Source: an uncultured Collinsella sp. (GTDB taxonomy: Bacteria > Actinomycetota > Coriobacteriia > Coriobacteriales > Coriobacteriaceae). Taken from it: a DNA stretch of 29,418 nt. Within the stretch, counting starts at the first letter, position 1; each line of letters begins with the position of its first letter. The position numbers and the translations under genes are program-made. The notes beneath the pieces were generated by a model that saw only the letters and a list, made by a program, of their open reading frames with translations, did not search any database and had not been told where the DNA came from. This document shows positions 7,493 through 14,937 of the stretch, in pieces. The DNA is taken from positions 1 to 29,418 of the forward strand of contig CAJLPX010000023.1 in NCBI GenBank assembly GCA_905208635.1, given 5' to 3'.

Positions 7493-8350
7493 ATGAGGGT
7501 CGTTAAGCGCATTAATCACAATGCCGCCTTGCTTGTCAACGATAAGGGAACCGAGCTTGTGGCACTGGGGAAAGGCATTGGTTTTCCTGACGGCCCCGAT
7601 GAGGTTTCGCTTGCGCAGATTGAGCGCACGTTTTACAACGTTGATGCGCGCTATCTGCCACTTCTTAACGAGATCGATCCCAAGGTAATGGAGTTTAGTG
7701 CGCAGATTGCCGATGTCGCGCGCACCAACATTTCGCGCGAGCTGTCGGCGAACCTTCCTTTTACGCTCGCCGACCACATTAGTTTTGCCATCAAGCGCTG
7801 CCGTGAGCACATGTTTGTTCAGATGCCGCTTTCTTGTGACGTTCAACAGCAATATCCCATTGAATTTAAGATCGCGATGCTTGCCCATGCTGGCATAGAG
7901 CGCGAATTCGGCATATCTATGCCACGCGGGGAGAGGGCGGGCATCGCACTCTGCATCGTTAACAGCGTTATGGCAAGTTCTAGTAAGGCGAAGTCAAACG
8001 ACGTCCGCCGCGAGGAACGCCTGATCGAAAAGCTCGTAGCGATCATCGAGAAAGATCTTGCTATCGCCGTTGAGCGCGATGCTTTTGACTATGCACGCTA
8101 TGACACTCATGTACGCTACTTGTTAGAGCGCGTCCGCACCGGGGAGCCGCTTAATACCGATAATGCGGCGCTCTATCGTCCTCTCTGTGAGGAGCACCCG
8201 GCTATAGCGGCTTGTGTTGACAAAATGGCAGAAGTTATCGAGGAAACGTATCATGCCTCCATCGTGCCCGAGGAGAAGGTGTATCTCATGCTCCATGTCA
8301 ATCGGGTCTATGCCGGCAACGTAACGGGCAAGGTGCCAGCCGACAAATAG
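7493..8350 (+). CDS. LicT/BglG-family transcription antiterminator with two PRDs (first copy)
   Basis: This 285-residue protein has an N-terminal CAT RNA-binding domain (about 1-55, MRVVKRINHNAALLV...LGKGIGF) and two PTS regulation domains. It binds a RAT hairpin in a leader mRNA and prevents termination when the cognate PTS is idle. Conserved PRD histidines are H95, H206 and H268, but the expected second PRD1 histidine is cysteine C154 (GIALCIV). The related protein at 23636 keeps all four. The start follows GGAGG. The PTS gene it probably controls begins 304 bases downstream and has a RAT-like leader. The missing histidine suggests changed phosphorylation control by HPr or EIIB (inference). 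Confidence 0.87.
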   Translation: MRVVKRINHNAALLVNDKGTELVALGKGIGFPDGPDEVSLAQIERTFYNVDARYLPLLNEIDPKVMEFSAQIADVARTNISRELSANLPFTLADHISFAIKRCREHMFVQMPLSCDVQQQYPIEFKIAMLAHAGIEREFGISMPRGERAGIALCIVNSVMASSSKAKSNDVRREERLIEKLVAIIEKDLAIAVERDAFDYARYDTHVRYLLERVRTGEPLNTDNAALYRPLCEEHPAIAACVDKMAEVIEETYHASIVPEEKVYLMLHVNRVYAGNVTGKVPADK

Positions 8351-8455
8351 GCGCTTTCTATGCCGTTCATCAAAGAAAGCGTACCGTTCGCAGACTTTTG
8401 GGCATCATGAGGCCGCCGTTCGCATGGTGAAGCTGATACCCTTAGCGCGACATAA

Positions 8456-8491
8456 GGTGTTATTCGAGAGCTGAGCTTCCGAAGCGTGACG
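8456..8491 (+). promoter_or_regulatory. Candidate RAT antiterminator hairpin before the first PTS gene
   Basis: The sequence contains TGTTATTCG ... CGAAGCGTGAC, matching the two halves of the clear RAT at 17505-17533 (TGTTATTCC ... GGAAGCATGAC). The apical part is longer: TTCG pairs with CGAA and encloses GAGC-TGA-GCTT. Its 3' end runs into the 5' arm of the hairpin at 8490-8542. The match is partial, so the call is tentative. Confidence 0.5.
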
Positions 8492-8542
8492 TAAAGACAG
8501 AGCGACCTGTCGATGTCTCGTTTTGGAGCTTTTGTCTTTACG
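8490..8542 (+). terminator. Leader hairpin, possible attenuator before the first PTS gene
   Basis: CGTAAAGACA (8490-8499) pairs perfectly with TGTCTTTACG (8533-8542). Only CCGTTTCCC follows, so the T-run is weak; CGTTTT at 8519-8524, inside the loop, could belong to a shorter competing hairpin. The rest of the 303-base gap shows no other clear signal. Confidence 0.45.
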
Positions 8543-8653
8543 CCGTTTCCCTCAACAATCGAATACTTCCGTGCGGGCGACGGGCCACCGTCCGCTTTGT
8601 CTCCTCGCGCGCGCAGCGAGGGAGGAACCGGATCGTTCGAAAGGGAAGATGAT

Positions 8654-10084
8654 ATGGCTGACAATAAGAAGATCGCAGCCGATGTGCTCGAGGCGCTGGG
8701 TGGCAAAGACAACATCACCTTTGCAGCCCACTGCATGACGCGTCTGCGTTTTAACCTTAAGGATATGGAGTTGCCCGACATTAACGCTGTTAAAAAAATT
8801 AACGGCGTCATCGGCGCTCAAATATCTGGCGGGCAGTTCCAGGTGATTATTGGGCAAAACGTGCCTAAGGTATATGACGAGCTCATCAAGATGAGCGGCT
8901 TGGCCAAGCAGGAGAGCATCGACGAGAACCTCGACGCAAGTGGAGTCAAAACACCGCTTACCCCGGCAGCCGTTGGCAATGCGATTCTTAACTACCTCTC
9001 GGGCTCCATGGTTCCGATGATTCCATTGCTGCTCGCGTCGGGCATGTTCAAAACCGTTGCCGTCGTACTCGGGCCAACGATGCTCAATCTCATTGCGGAT
9101 ACGAGCGATCTTTATGTCCTGCTCAATATGCTCTACAACGTGACGTTCTATTTCATTCCGATCTTCTTGGGCTTTACGGCTGCCAAGAACATTGGCGCCA
9201 CGCCCATGTACGGCGCTTTTATGGGCGGTGTGCTTATCGAACCGACGTTTATGCAAATGGCAGCCGAGGGAAAAGCCTTTAGCGTTTATGGCATCCCTTG
9301 CGTGCCTGCAAACTATGCGCAGACGGTTATTCCCATTCTGCTCACGGTTGCGTTGATGTCCGTGTTCGAGAAGTTCTTGCGCAAGCACATGCCCGATTCG
9401 CTCACCACGGTCTTTACGCCGCTTTGCACGCTTGCCCTGACTGTCCCCTTTGCGCTTTGCCTGCTTGCTCCTCTTGGTTCTTGGTGCGGTAACGGTTTGG
9501 CGGTTGTCTTTGAGTTCCTCGGTGCCGAGGGAGGTATCGTGGCGATTATTGGTGGCGGCTTGCTTGCAGCAATTTGGTTGCCCATGGTCATTACGGGCAT
9601 GCATGTTGCGGTCATCATGATTGCCATTGCAAACTTTATGTTGACGGGCTCTGACAGCTTTATTCTGGTCGCCCCTACGGTTGCGCTGTGGGCTGCCTAT
9701 GGAGCGGAGATTGCGACATGGCTCAAACTCCGTAACAAGGAGGAAAAGAGCCAATGTGCCGGGTATGTTGTCGCCCAGCTCATCGGAGGCGTCGGCGAGC
9801 CGTTCATCTATGGCATGATGTTCCGCTATCGTAAACTGTTCGTTGCCTGCATGGCGGGTTCGTTTGTCGCCGGTGCCGTGGCGCTCGCCTTGCATGTCAA
9901 TGCTTACCTCGCCGGTGCTGCCTCCAACGTGCTCAATATTATGACGTTTGTTGGCGGCGGCAACGAGAACCTGATCAGTGCCGTCATCGCTTCGGCGGCT
10001 GGCTTTGTCGTAAGCTTTGCTGTGGCTTGGTTCTTTGGCTTTAGTGAGGATGAGCTCGAGAACGGTCCGATTTCCGAGCGCTAG
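8654..10084 (+). CDS. PTS system EIIBC component, beta-glucoside type
   Basis: This 476-residue protein imports and phosphorylates a sugar. The EIIB domain is N-terminal, with the phosphorylated cysteine C27 in AAHCMTRLRF and the GGQFQVIIG end. The EIIC domain follows with about ten membrane segments and the GEPFIYG motif. There is no EIIA domain, so a separate EIIA must phosphorylate it. The start at 8654 was chosen because MADNKK begins the EIIB domain after a GGGAAG site; the frame is open to 8513 but that extension is not protein-like. It lies between the LicT-type regulator and a NIF3-like gene. No phospho-glycosidase is adjacent, so the substrate stays open; beta-glucosides are the family guess. 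Confidence 0.87.
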   Translation: MADNKKIAADVLEALGGKDNITFAAHCMTRLRFNLKDMELPDINAVKKINGVIGAQISGGQFQVIIGQNVPKVYDELIKMSGLAKQESIDENLDASGVKTPLTPAAVGNAILNYLSGSMVPMIPLLLASGMFKTVAVVLGPTMLNLIADTSDLYVLLNMLYNVTFYFIPIFLGFTAAKNIGATPMYGAFMGGVLIEPTFMQMAAEGKAFSVYGIPCVPANYAQTVIPILLTVALMSVFEKFLRKHMPDSLTTVFTPLCTLALTVPFALCLLAPLGSWCGNGLAVVFEFLGAEGGIVAIIGGGLLAAIWLPMVITGMHVAVIMIAIANFMLTGSDSFILVAPTVALWAAYGAEIATWLKLRNKEEKSQCAGYVVAQLIGGVGEPFIYGMMFRYRKLFVACMAGSFVAGAVALALHVNAYLAGAASNVLNIMTFVGGGNENLISAVIASAAGFVVSFAVAWFFGFSEDELENGPISER

Positions 10085-10197
10085 AAAAGCGGTCGTAGAC
10101 AGGCGGTCTAGTTCAAAATGTGCCGTCTAAAGATGATTCTGCAGGGCGGTATGTATGTTGCCCCCCGCACATTATGTCGAAGGGATTATTGTTACAT

Positions 10198-11052
10198 ATG
10201 CTTATCAGCGAGGCTATTCAAGCTATCCAGGACTACTGTGACGGCATTGATGCTTTTGCCGGGAAGCCCATCGAGCTTGCGACGACGCGCGATCAGGTGC
10301 TTTACGGCGACATCGATCAGCAATGTACCGGAATAGTTACATGCATTTGGGCTACGGCGGAGGTGATTCGTCGTGCCAAGGAGCTTGGCGCTAACCTGAT
10401 TGTTCCTCACGAGGCACTGTTCTGGAACCACGGAGACCGCCGTGAAGTGGTTGCGGGGAACAAGACCTTTGAGGCAAAGTGCGCTTTGCTTGACGAATGG
10501 GGTGGCGCGGTCTGGCGTTGCCATGACTATATCCACTCGGGTGTGCCGCTCGCCTCGGACGGTTCGATGGTCGACGGCATCTTTTACGGATTCGCGGTCA
10601 AGATGGACTGGCTTGGCTCCGCGGTAGACGAGACATTCATGAGGTACCGCATTGAGCCAACGCCGGCCCGCGATCTTGCGCAGGCGCTCGTACACAAGCT
10701 TGGATTAAACGGGACGCGCTTGATCGGCGACGGTGACGCGCTCGTCCGCAATGTCGAGATTCCAATGCACATCATGGGGCGAGATAACGACGAGATTGCC
10801 CATATCGACTCCGAAGGCATCGATTGCATTTTGACCATGGAGTTTATCGACTTTACGGTGAGCGAGTACATCCGCGACGCCGCAATGCTCGGTCAGGGAA
10901 AATGCGCAATCCATATGGGTCACTTTAATGGCGAGGAGCCGGGCATGGAGTATATGGCGAAATGGCTGCCCGCCGCGCTCGGGGACGCTGGCGCAGGTCT
11001 GCTGGTTACCTTTGTCCCCATGGGAGATACGTATCAGTACGTGCTGGCATAA
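10198..11052 (+). CDS. NIF3-like (DUF34) dinuclear-metal protein
   Basis: This protein of about 284 residues resembles the NIF3/YbgI family, whose members bind two metal ions and whose reaction is largely unknown. The motif PHEALFW (70-76) corresponds to the family's HH-PLF, with the second histidine replaced by glutamate, and GHFNGEEPG near the C-terminus corresponds to the second metal site. The start is uncertain: ATG at 10198 has GAAGGGA at long spacing; ATG at 10174 and GTG at 10120 are alternatives. It follows the PTS gene after 113 bases and ends at a strong terminator, so it is probably the last gene of that operon. A sugar-related hydrolase role is possible but unproven. Confidence 0.7.
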   Translation: MLISEAIQAIQDYCDGIDAFAGKPIELATTRDQVLYGDIDQQCTGIVTCIWATAEVIRRAKELGANLIVPHEALFWNHGDRREVVAGNKTFEAKCALLDEWGGAVWRCHDYIHSGVPLASDGSMVDGIFYGFAVKMDWLGSAVDETFMRYRIEPTPARDLAQALVHKLGLNGTRLIGDGDALVRNVEIPMHIMGRDNDEIAHIDSEGIDCILTMEFIDFTVSEYIRDAAMLGQGKCAIHMGHFNGEEPGMEYMAKWLPAALGDAGAGLLVTFVPMGDTYQYVLA

Positions 11053-11060
11053 ATAGAACA

Positions 11061-11096
11061 GGGCCGCGACGCCATATAGGTGTCGCGGCCTTGTCT
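11061..11096 (+). terminator. Intrinsic terminator of the first PTS operon
   Basis: GGCCGCGACGCC (11062-11073) pairs with GGTGTCGCGGCC (11079-11090, one G-U pair) around loop ATATA, followed by TTGTCT. Confidence 0.8.
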
Positions 11097-11153
11097 GCGT
11101 TTCCCCAGATAAAACCTGCCAAAATAAACCTGTCCCTTTTTGGCAGGTTGGCG
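11097..11153 (+). repeat. Dispersed REP-like element, copy 3 (best preserved)
   Basis: The lead GCGTTTCCCCAGATAAAA is followed by a perfect 8-bp stem ACCTGCCA / TGGCAGGT (11114-11121 and 11141-11148) with a 19-nt loop AAATAAACCTGTCCCTTTT. It starts directly behind the operon terminator. Confidence 0.82.
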
Positions 11154-11226
11154 ACAATTTATGTAGTTCAGGTTGAGCATAAGCGAGCGAGCAGGTTCCG
11201 GGTGCGGCAAGGTGGCGTGAAACAAG

Positions 11227-11253
11227 CGGGCGCTGACCTTTTGGTCGCGCCCG
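11227..11253. terminator. GC-rich hairpin downstream of larE
   Basis: CGGGCGC-T-GACC pairs with GGTC-GCGCCCG around TTTT, with one bulged T. On the minus strand it is followed by CTTGTTTC, so it may be a second terminator for larE. Confidence 0.45.
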
Positions 11254-11302
11254 TGAAGTTGAACGTCAGTTTGCCGTGCCCGGGGCCTGCGCAGCGCCGA
11301 GC

Positions 11303-11331
11303 GGTTACGCCGTTTGTAAAACGGCGTAACC
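11303..11331 (-). terminator. Hairpin at the end of larE
   Basis: A perfect 13-bp stem (GGTTACGCCGTTT / AAACGGCGTAACC) with a 3-nt loop touches the larE stop codon. It lacks a T-run, so it may protect the 3' end or work with the hairpin at 11227-11253. Confidence 0.55.
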
Positions 11332-12209
11332 TAAAGGTTCATGTTGCCGTGGATGTAGGGGGTGACCTCGGGGGAGATATGGCCGCAGCCTAGGTTGTGC
11401 AGGGCAGATTCGATGGCGGCGGGAAGCGGGGCCTTGCCCCCGTCGTTGACCGCGGTGTTGCCGAGGGCGGCAATCTTGGCAACGTCTGCCGGCGCGGCCT
11501 CGATATGCATGCAGCCGCCGACCAAGCGCGCGCGGACCTGGTCCAGGCCAAGGTCGTGCAGGTAGTCCTCGCAGGCGCGAATCACATCGACCTTCTCGCG
11601 TGTGAGCTCCTCGCCCGTGGGGACGCGCGTGGCCAGACAGGCTCCTGCCGGCAGGTTCCAGACGGGATAGCCCCAGGCGCGCAGCAGCTCGCGCTCTTCG
11701 TCCTTGGTAAAGCCGACCTCCATAAGCGGCGAGCGCACGCCGAGCTCCTGGGCGGCGCGCATGCCGGGGCGGTAGTCGCTGCGGTCGCTTGCGTTGCTGC
11801 CGTCGATGACGGTGGGAAAGCCCAGCGACCTGGCGTGGTTGACGATGGCGGTAAAGCCGGCGCGCTTGCAGTGGTAGCAGCGGTCGGCGTCGTTGCAGGC
11901 TACCTGGGGGAGCTGCAGTTGATCGACCGAGAGGTTGAGCACGGGGAGCTTAAAATGCGGCCCCTCATCGGCCTGCCCGTCAATCGCCCGCTCAAACGAA
12001 GCCTGCTCGGGCGTGCCGATGAGCGGCGTGGTGAGGTGAACGAGAAGCGTGCTGGCGGGCATGATGCGGGCGCAGACTGCGGCCAAAAAGCTGCTGTCGA
12101 CGCCACCGGAAAAGCCGATGGCGACGCGTCCGTATGCCAAAAGCAGCTGCTCGAGCGCTGTGAGTTTGTCCTGAAGCCCCTCTGCAGGTGCGGTGGTGTC
12201 TGAAAGCAT
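11331..12209 (-). CDS. larE: LarE-type ATP-dependent sacrificial sulfur transferase
   Basis: This 292-residue protein belongs to the PP-loop ATPases; the loop is SGGVDSS (34-40). LarE activates the carboxylates of the lactate racemase cofactor precursor with ATP and donates sulfur from a cysteine, and the expected cysteine is present as C191 in AGACLATR. A CYHC motif (111-114) is typical of the family. The cofactor (nickel-pincer nucleotide) normally also needs LarB and LarC and serves LarA; none of these is in the window. The start follows AAGGA at good spacing. The gene stands alone and diverges from the second HAD phosphatase. Assignment of the family is confident; a role beyond lactate racemase is open. 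Confidence 0.87.
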   Translation of the reverse strand: MLSDTTAPAEGLQDKLTALEQLLLAYGRVAIGFSGGVDSSFLAAVCARIMPASTLLVHLTTPLIGTPEQASFERAIDGQADEGPHFKLPVLNLSVDQLQLPQVACNDADRCYHCKRAGFTAIVNHARSLGFPTVIDGSNASDRSDYRPGMRAAQELGVRSPLMEVGFTKDEERELLRAWGYPVWNLPAGACLATRVPTGEELTREKVDVIRACEDYLHDLGLDQVRARLVGGCMHIEAAPADVAKIAALGNTAVNDGGKAPLPAAIESALHNLGCGHISPEVTPYIHGNMNL

Positions 12210-12306
12210 GAATCGATCCTTGCCGTTGAGTACTCGGTCGAAAACTATAATCCTACCGAGCCGCTTGTCATAAGACTTCTATCTATGTAACGAAAGTGCA
12301 ATATGC

Positions 12307-12321
12307 TATATACGTTATATA
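12307..12321. promoter_or_regulatory. Near-palindrome TATATACGTTATATA upstream of the HAD gene, copy 2
   Basis: Identical to 6361-6375, 62 bases before the second HAD start. Its conservation through the duplication, while the surrounding bases drift, suggests a retained promoter or binding site. Confidence 0.45.
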
Positions 12322-12382
12322 CAAGTTTACAGGTGCGGTAAAGTTGCGGGAGTACAGCAGCGCGAAGAGATGGGGGACCGAT

Positions 12383-13033
12383 ATGATCAAGGCCGTTATT
12401 TTTGACATGGACGGAACGCTGGTCGACACCGAGCGTTTGGGTATCAAGGCGTGGAAGGCGGGCGCGGCCGAGCTGGGATTCGCGATTGATGATGCGCTGA
12501 TCCATCAGTTTATCGGTCGTACGCTGCCCGATGTCATGGGCATCCTTGAGGAGCATTACGACAGCAGCGAAACCGCTGAGGCAATCTATCGTCGCCATAA
12601 GGAGATTCGCGACGAGATGGTCAAGACCGATCTGGAGCTTAAGGCTGGCGCTGCCGAGTGCCTAGGCGAGCTGCTGGCTGCGGGCTATCACGTGGGCCTC
12701 GCGACGTCGTCGCGCCACGTTACCGCCGAGCGCAACCTTAAGACGGTCGGCCTCTTTGACAAGTTTGAGACGGTGACCTGCGGCGAGGACGTCGCGCACG
12801 GCAAGCCCGACCCCGAGATGTACCTGCTCGCCTGCGAGCGCGCGGGCTTTGCTCCCGAGGAGTGCGCCGTGGTCGAGGATTCGCGCAACGGCTGCGTCTC
12901 GGGTATCACGGCCGGCTGCCACGTCTTTGCCGTTCCCGACATCGTGCCGCTGCCGCAGGACGTGGTGGATGGCTGCGAGGCTGTGCTCGATACGCTGTTC
13001 GATCTGACGGCGGCGGTCAAGGCCGTGTGTTAG
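12383..13033 (+). CDS. HAD-superfamily phosphatase (subclass IA), paralogue 2
   Basis: This 216-residue protein is a duplicate of the enzyme at 6431, with nucleophile motif DMDGT (8-12), ATSS, GKPDPEMY and EDSRNG. All catalytic motifs are kept, so both copies should be active hydrolases of the beta-phosphoglucomutase-like class. By hand alignment 36 of 216 residues differ, 12 of them within positions 62-76 in the cap, which shapes substrate choice. The start at 12383 is set by the match to the paralogue and by GGGGG upstream; the frame opens earlier at 12296 but that part is the shared promoter region. It lies just before the rhamnose genes but has its own terminator. Confidence 0.85.
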   Translation: MIKAVIFDMDGTLVDTERLGIKAWKAGAAELGFAIDDALIHQFIGRTLPDVMGILEEHYDSSETAEAIYRRHKEIRDEMVKTDLELKAGAAECLGELLAAGYHVGLATSSRHVTAERNLKTVGLFDKFETVTCGEDVAHGKPDPEMYLLACERAGFAPEECAVVEDSRNGCVSGITAGCHVFAVPDIVPLPQDVVDGCEAVLDTLFDLTAAVKAVC

Positions 13034-13065
13034 CGTTCGCATGTGAATCATTTCAATAGCATTTT

Positions 13066-13112
13066 AAGGATGCGGCCAACCGCTAAGTGTGGGTGGCCGC
13101 ATCCTTTTGTTT
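13066..13112 (+). terminator. Intrinsic terminator after the second HAD gene
   Basis: AGGATGCGGCCA (13067-13078) pairs with TGGCCGCATCCT (13094-13105), followed by TTTGTTT. It isolates the HAD gene from the rhamnose operon. Confidence 0.83.
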
Positions 13113-13192
13113 AGAAGAGTTTTTAACCAAAAAACTACCGCTTACCGATTGATAACAACCGCTCGCCGGACTAAAGTTGACTCATATTGAAA

Positions 13193-13206
13193 TTGAAACG
13201 GTTCAA
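13193..13206. promoter_or_regulatory. LacI-type operator 1 of the rhamnose operon
   Basis: TTGAA-ACGG-TTCAA is an inverted repeat with a central CG, typical of LacI-family sites. It lies in the promoter region; TTGAAA at 13187-13192 with TAATGA at 13211-13216 (18-nt spacer) is the best promoter guess. It is 33 bp centre to centre from operator 2. Confidence 0.6.
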
Positions 13207-13226
13207 ATAATAATGAAAACTGTAAA

Positions 13227-13238
13227 TGAAGCGCTTCA
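13227..13238. promoter_or_regulatory. LacI-type operator 2 of the rhamnose operon
   Basis: TGAAGCGCTTCA is a perfect 12-bp palindrome 15 bases before the rhamnulokinase start. It shares TGAA....TTCA with the sites at 13193 and 17435. A binding protein here would block elongation or initiation. Confidence 0.65.
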
Positions 13239-13253
13239 ATAAGGGGAGAGCAC

Positions 13254-14738
13254 ATGGAGAGTCGCATCGAGTCCAAGCAGTACGCAGCGGTCGATATCGG
13301 TGCCTCGAGCGGTCGCGTTCTTGCCGGCTGGATCGAGGACGGCAAGATGTCCTACCAGGAGGTCTACCGCTTCGATAACGAGCAAAAGCGCGTAGACGGC
13401 CACGACTGCTGGGACGTTGAGGCTCTGTTCGACCATGTTGTCGCAGGCCTGCGCGCCGTCAAGGATCAGACCGGACAGGCTCCGGCCACCATCGGAATCG
13501 ATACCTGGGGTGTTGATTTCGTGCTGCTCGATGAGCACAACAAGATCGTCGGTGATACGGTCGCCTACCGCGATGCCCGCACTGACGGCATCTACGAAGT
13601 TGCCGACCAAATTATGGATCCGGCCGAGGTCTATGCCCGCACCGGCATTCAGCGTCAGCCTTTCAACACGCTCTATCAGCTGCTCGCCCTCAAGAACGAG
13701 CATCCCGAGCAGCTCGAGGCAGCTCGTACCTTCTTGATGATCCCCGACTATCTCAACTGGCGTCTGACCGGCATCAAGGCCAACGAGTACACCAACGCGA
13801 GCACTACCGGCATGCTCGACGCCGAGAGGTGCACGTGGGACACCGAGATCCTTTCGCGCTTTGGTATTCCCCAGAGCATCTTCCTGGAGCCGACCATGCC
13901 CGGCGCCGTGCTCGGCGAGCTCACGGCCGACATCTCCGAGAAGATCGGTTACTCCGCGACCGTGGTGCTGCCTGCCACGCACGACACTGGCTCTGCCTTC
14001 CTGGCCGTTCCCGCCAAGGATGACAACGCCGTCTACATCTCGAGCGGAACGTGGAGCCTGCTGGGCGTTGAGAACCAGCACGCTATCACCAGCGAGTTCG
14101 CCCGCAAGCAGAACTTTACCAATGAGGGCGGCTACCTCAAGCGCTATCGCTTCCTCAAGAACATCATGGGCTTGTGGATGAACCAGTCCGTCCGTCGCGA
14201 GATCAACGGCGTAGACTATGTCGAGGGCAAGACCTCGCACAAGGCTCTCATGGATCATAAGGTTGGCTTTGACGAGCTCCGTACGCTCTGCCGCGAGGCT
14301 GAGCCCTTCGAGGCGTATGTCGATGTCGACGACGACCGTTTCCTGGCCCCCGACTCCATGATCCAGGAGATTAAGCAGGCCTGTGCCGAGGGCGGCGAGC
14401 CGATCCCGCACACCGTGGGCGAGATCATGCGTACCAACTACTGCAGCCTTTCGCGCTCGTATGCCAAGGCCATCGAGGGCTTGCGTGAGCTTTCGGGCCA
14501 CGACTACACGAGCATCAACATCGTGGGCGGCGGCTGCCAGGATTACTACCTCAACCAGATGACGGCCGATACCTGCGGGCTCCCCGTGTTCGCCGGCCCC
14601 ATCGAAGGTACCTGCATCGGCAACTTTATCGTTCAGATGATCGCCGGCGGCGATTTTGCCGACCTGGCCGATGCCCGTGCCTGCGTTGCCCGCTCCTTCA
14701 ATGTCAAGCGCATCGACCCCAAGGGCACCCAGGCCTAA
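13254..14738 (+). CDS. rhaB: Rhamnulokinase
   Basis: This 494-residue FGGY-family kinase phosphorylates L-rhamnulose at C1 in the cytoplasm. The N-terminal phosphate-binding segment is DIGASSGR (14-21). GIDTWGVDF (81-89) and ATHDTGSAF (241-249), with the catalytic aspartate D244, match rhamnulokinase well, as does YISSGTWSLLG (261-271). Length is the family norm. The ATG follows GGGGAGAG. It is the first gene of a unit with the aldolase and an isomerase, behind two LacI-type operators. The specific kinase call rests on the RhaB-like motifs and on the RhaD-type aldolase next door. Confidence 0.9.
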   Translation: MESRIESKQYAAVDIGASSGRVLAGWIEDGKMSYQEVYRFDNEQKRVDGHDCWDVEALFDHVVAGLRAVKDQTGQAPATIGIDTWGVDFVLLDEHNKIVGDTVAYRDARTDGIYEVADQIMDPAEVYARTGIQRQPFNTLYQLLALKNEHPEQLEAARTFLMIPDYLNWRLTGIKANEYTNASTTGMLDAERCTWDTEILSRFGIPQSIFLEPTMPGAVLGELTADISEKIGYSATVVLPATHDTGSAFLAVPAKDDNAVYISSGTWSLLGVENQHAITSEFARKQNFTNEGGYLKRYRFLKNIMGLWMNQSVRREINGVDYVEGKTSHKALMDHKVGFDELRTLCREAEPFEAYVDVDDDRFLAPDSMIQEIKQACAEGGEPIPHTVGEIMRTNYCSLSRSYAKAIEGLRELSGHDYTSINIVGGGCQDYYLNQMTADTCGLPVFAGPIEGTCIGNFIVQMIAGGDFADLADARACVARSFNVKRIDPKGTQA

Positions 14739-14838
14739 ACGAGGGCAGGGCCTGCCCCGACTCACCTTTCAACTACCCCCAGCCCCGCGTGCGGCAAACG
14801 ACTCCTGCCGGGCGCGAGCGGCTCTCTCCGATGACATA

Positions 14839-14876
14839 CGGCGCGGAGGCCCTACACGAAACCATACTCCGCGCCG
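14839..14876 (+). promoter_or_regulatory. Hairpin between rhamnulokinase and aldolase genes
   Basis: CGGCGCGGAG (14839-14848) pairs perfectly with CTCCGCGCCG (14867-14876) around an 18-nt loop, within a 199-base gap. No T-run follows, so it is more likely an mRNA processing or stability element than a terminator. Confidence 0.4.
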
Positions 14877-14937
14877 ACGTCAATCGGCTTGCTACGTTTT
14901 TCAATTGGACCTGCGGGTCCCGGAGAGGAGACAAACA

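Noticed and set aside
12296..12382. Longer start for the second HAD protein
   Set aside because: This stretch is the duplicated promoter region, and the paralogue at 6431 starts at the equivalent of 12383.
13227..13238. CcpA-type cre site
   Set aside because: TGAAGCGCTTCA resembles a cre, but two related palindromes next to rhamnose promoters and a similar site at a local LacI gene make a pathway-specific LacI regulator the simpler reading. A cre is not excluded.
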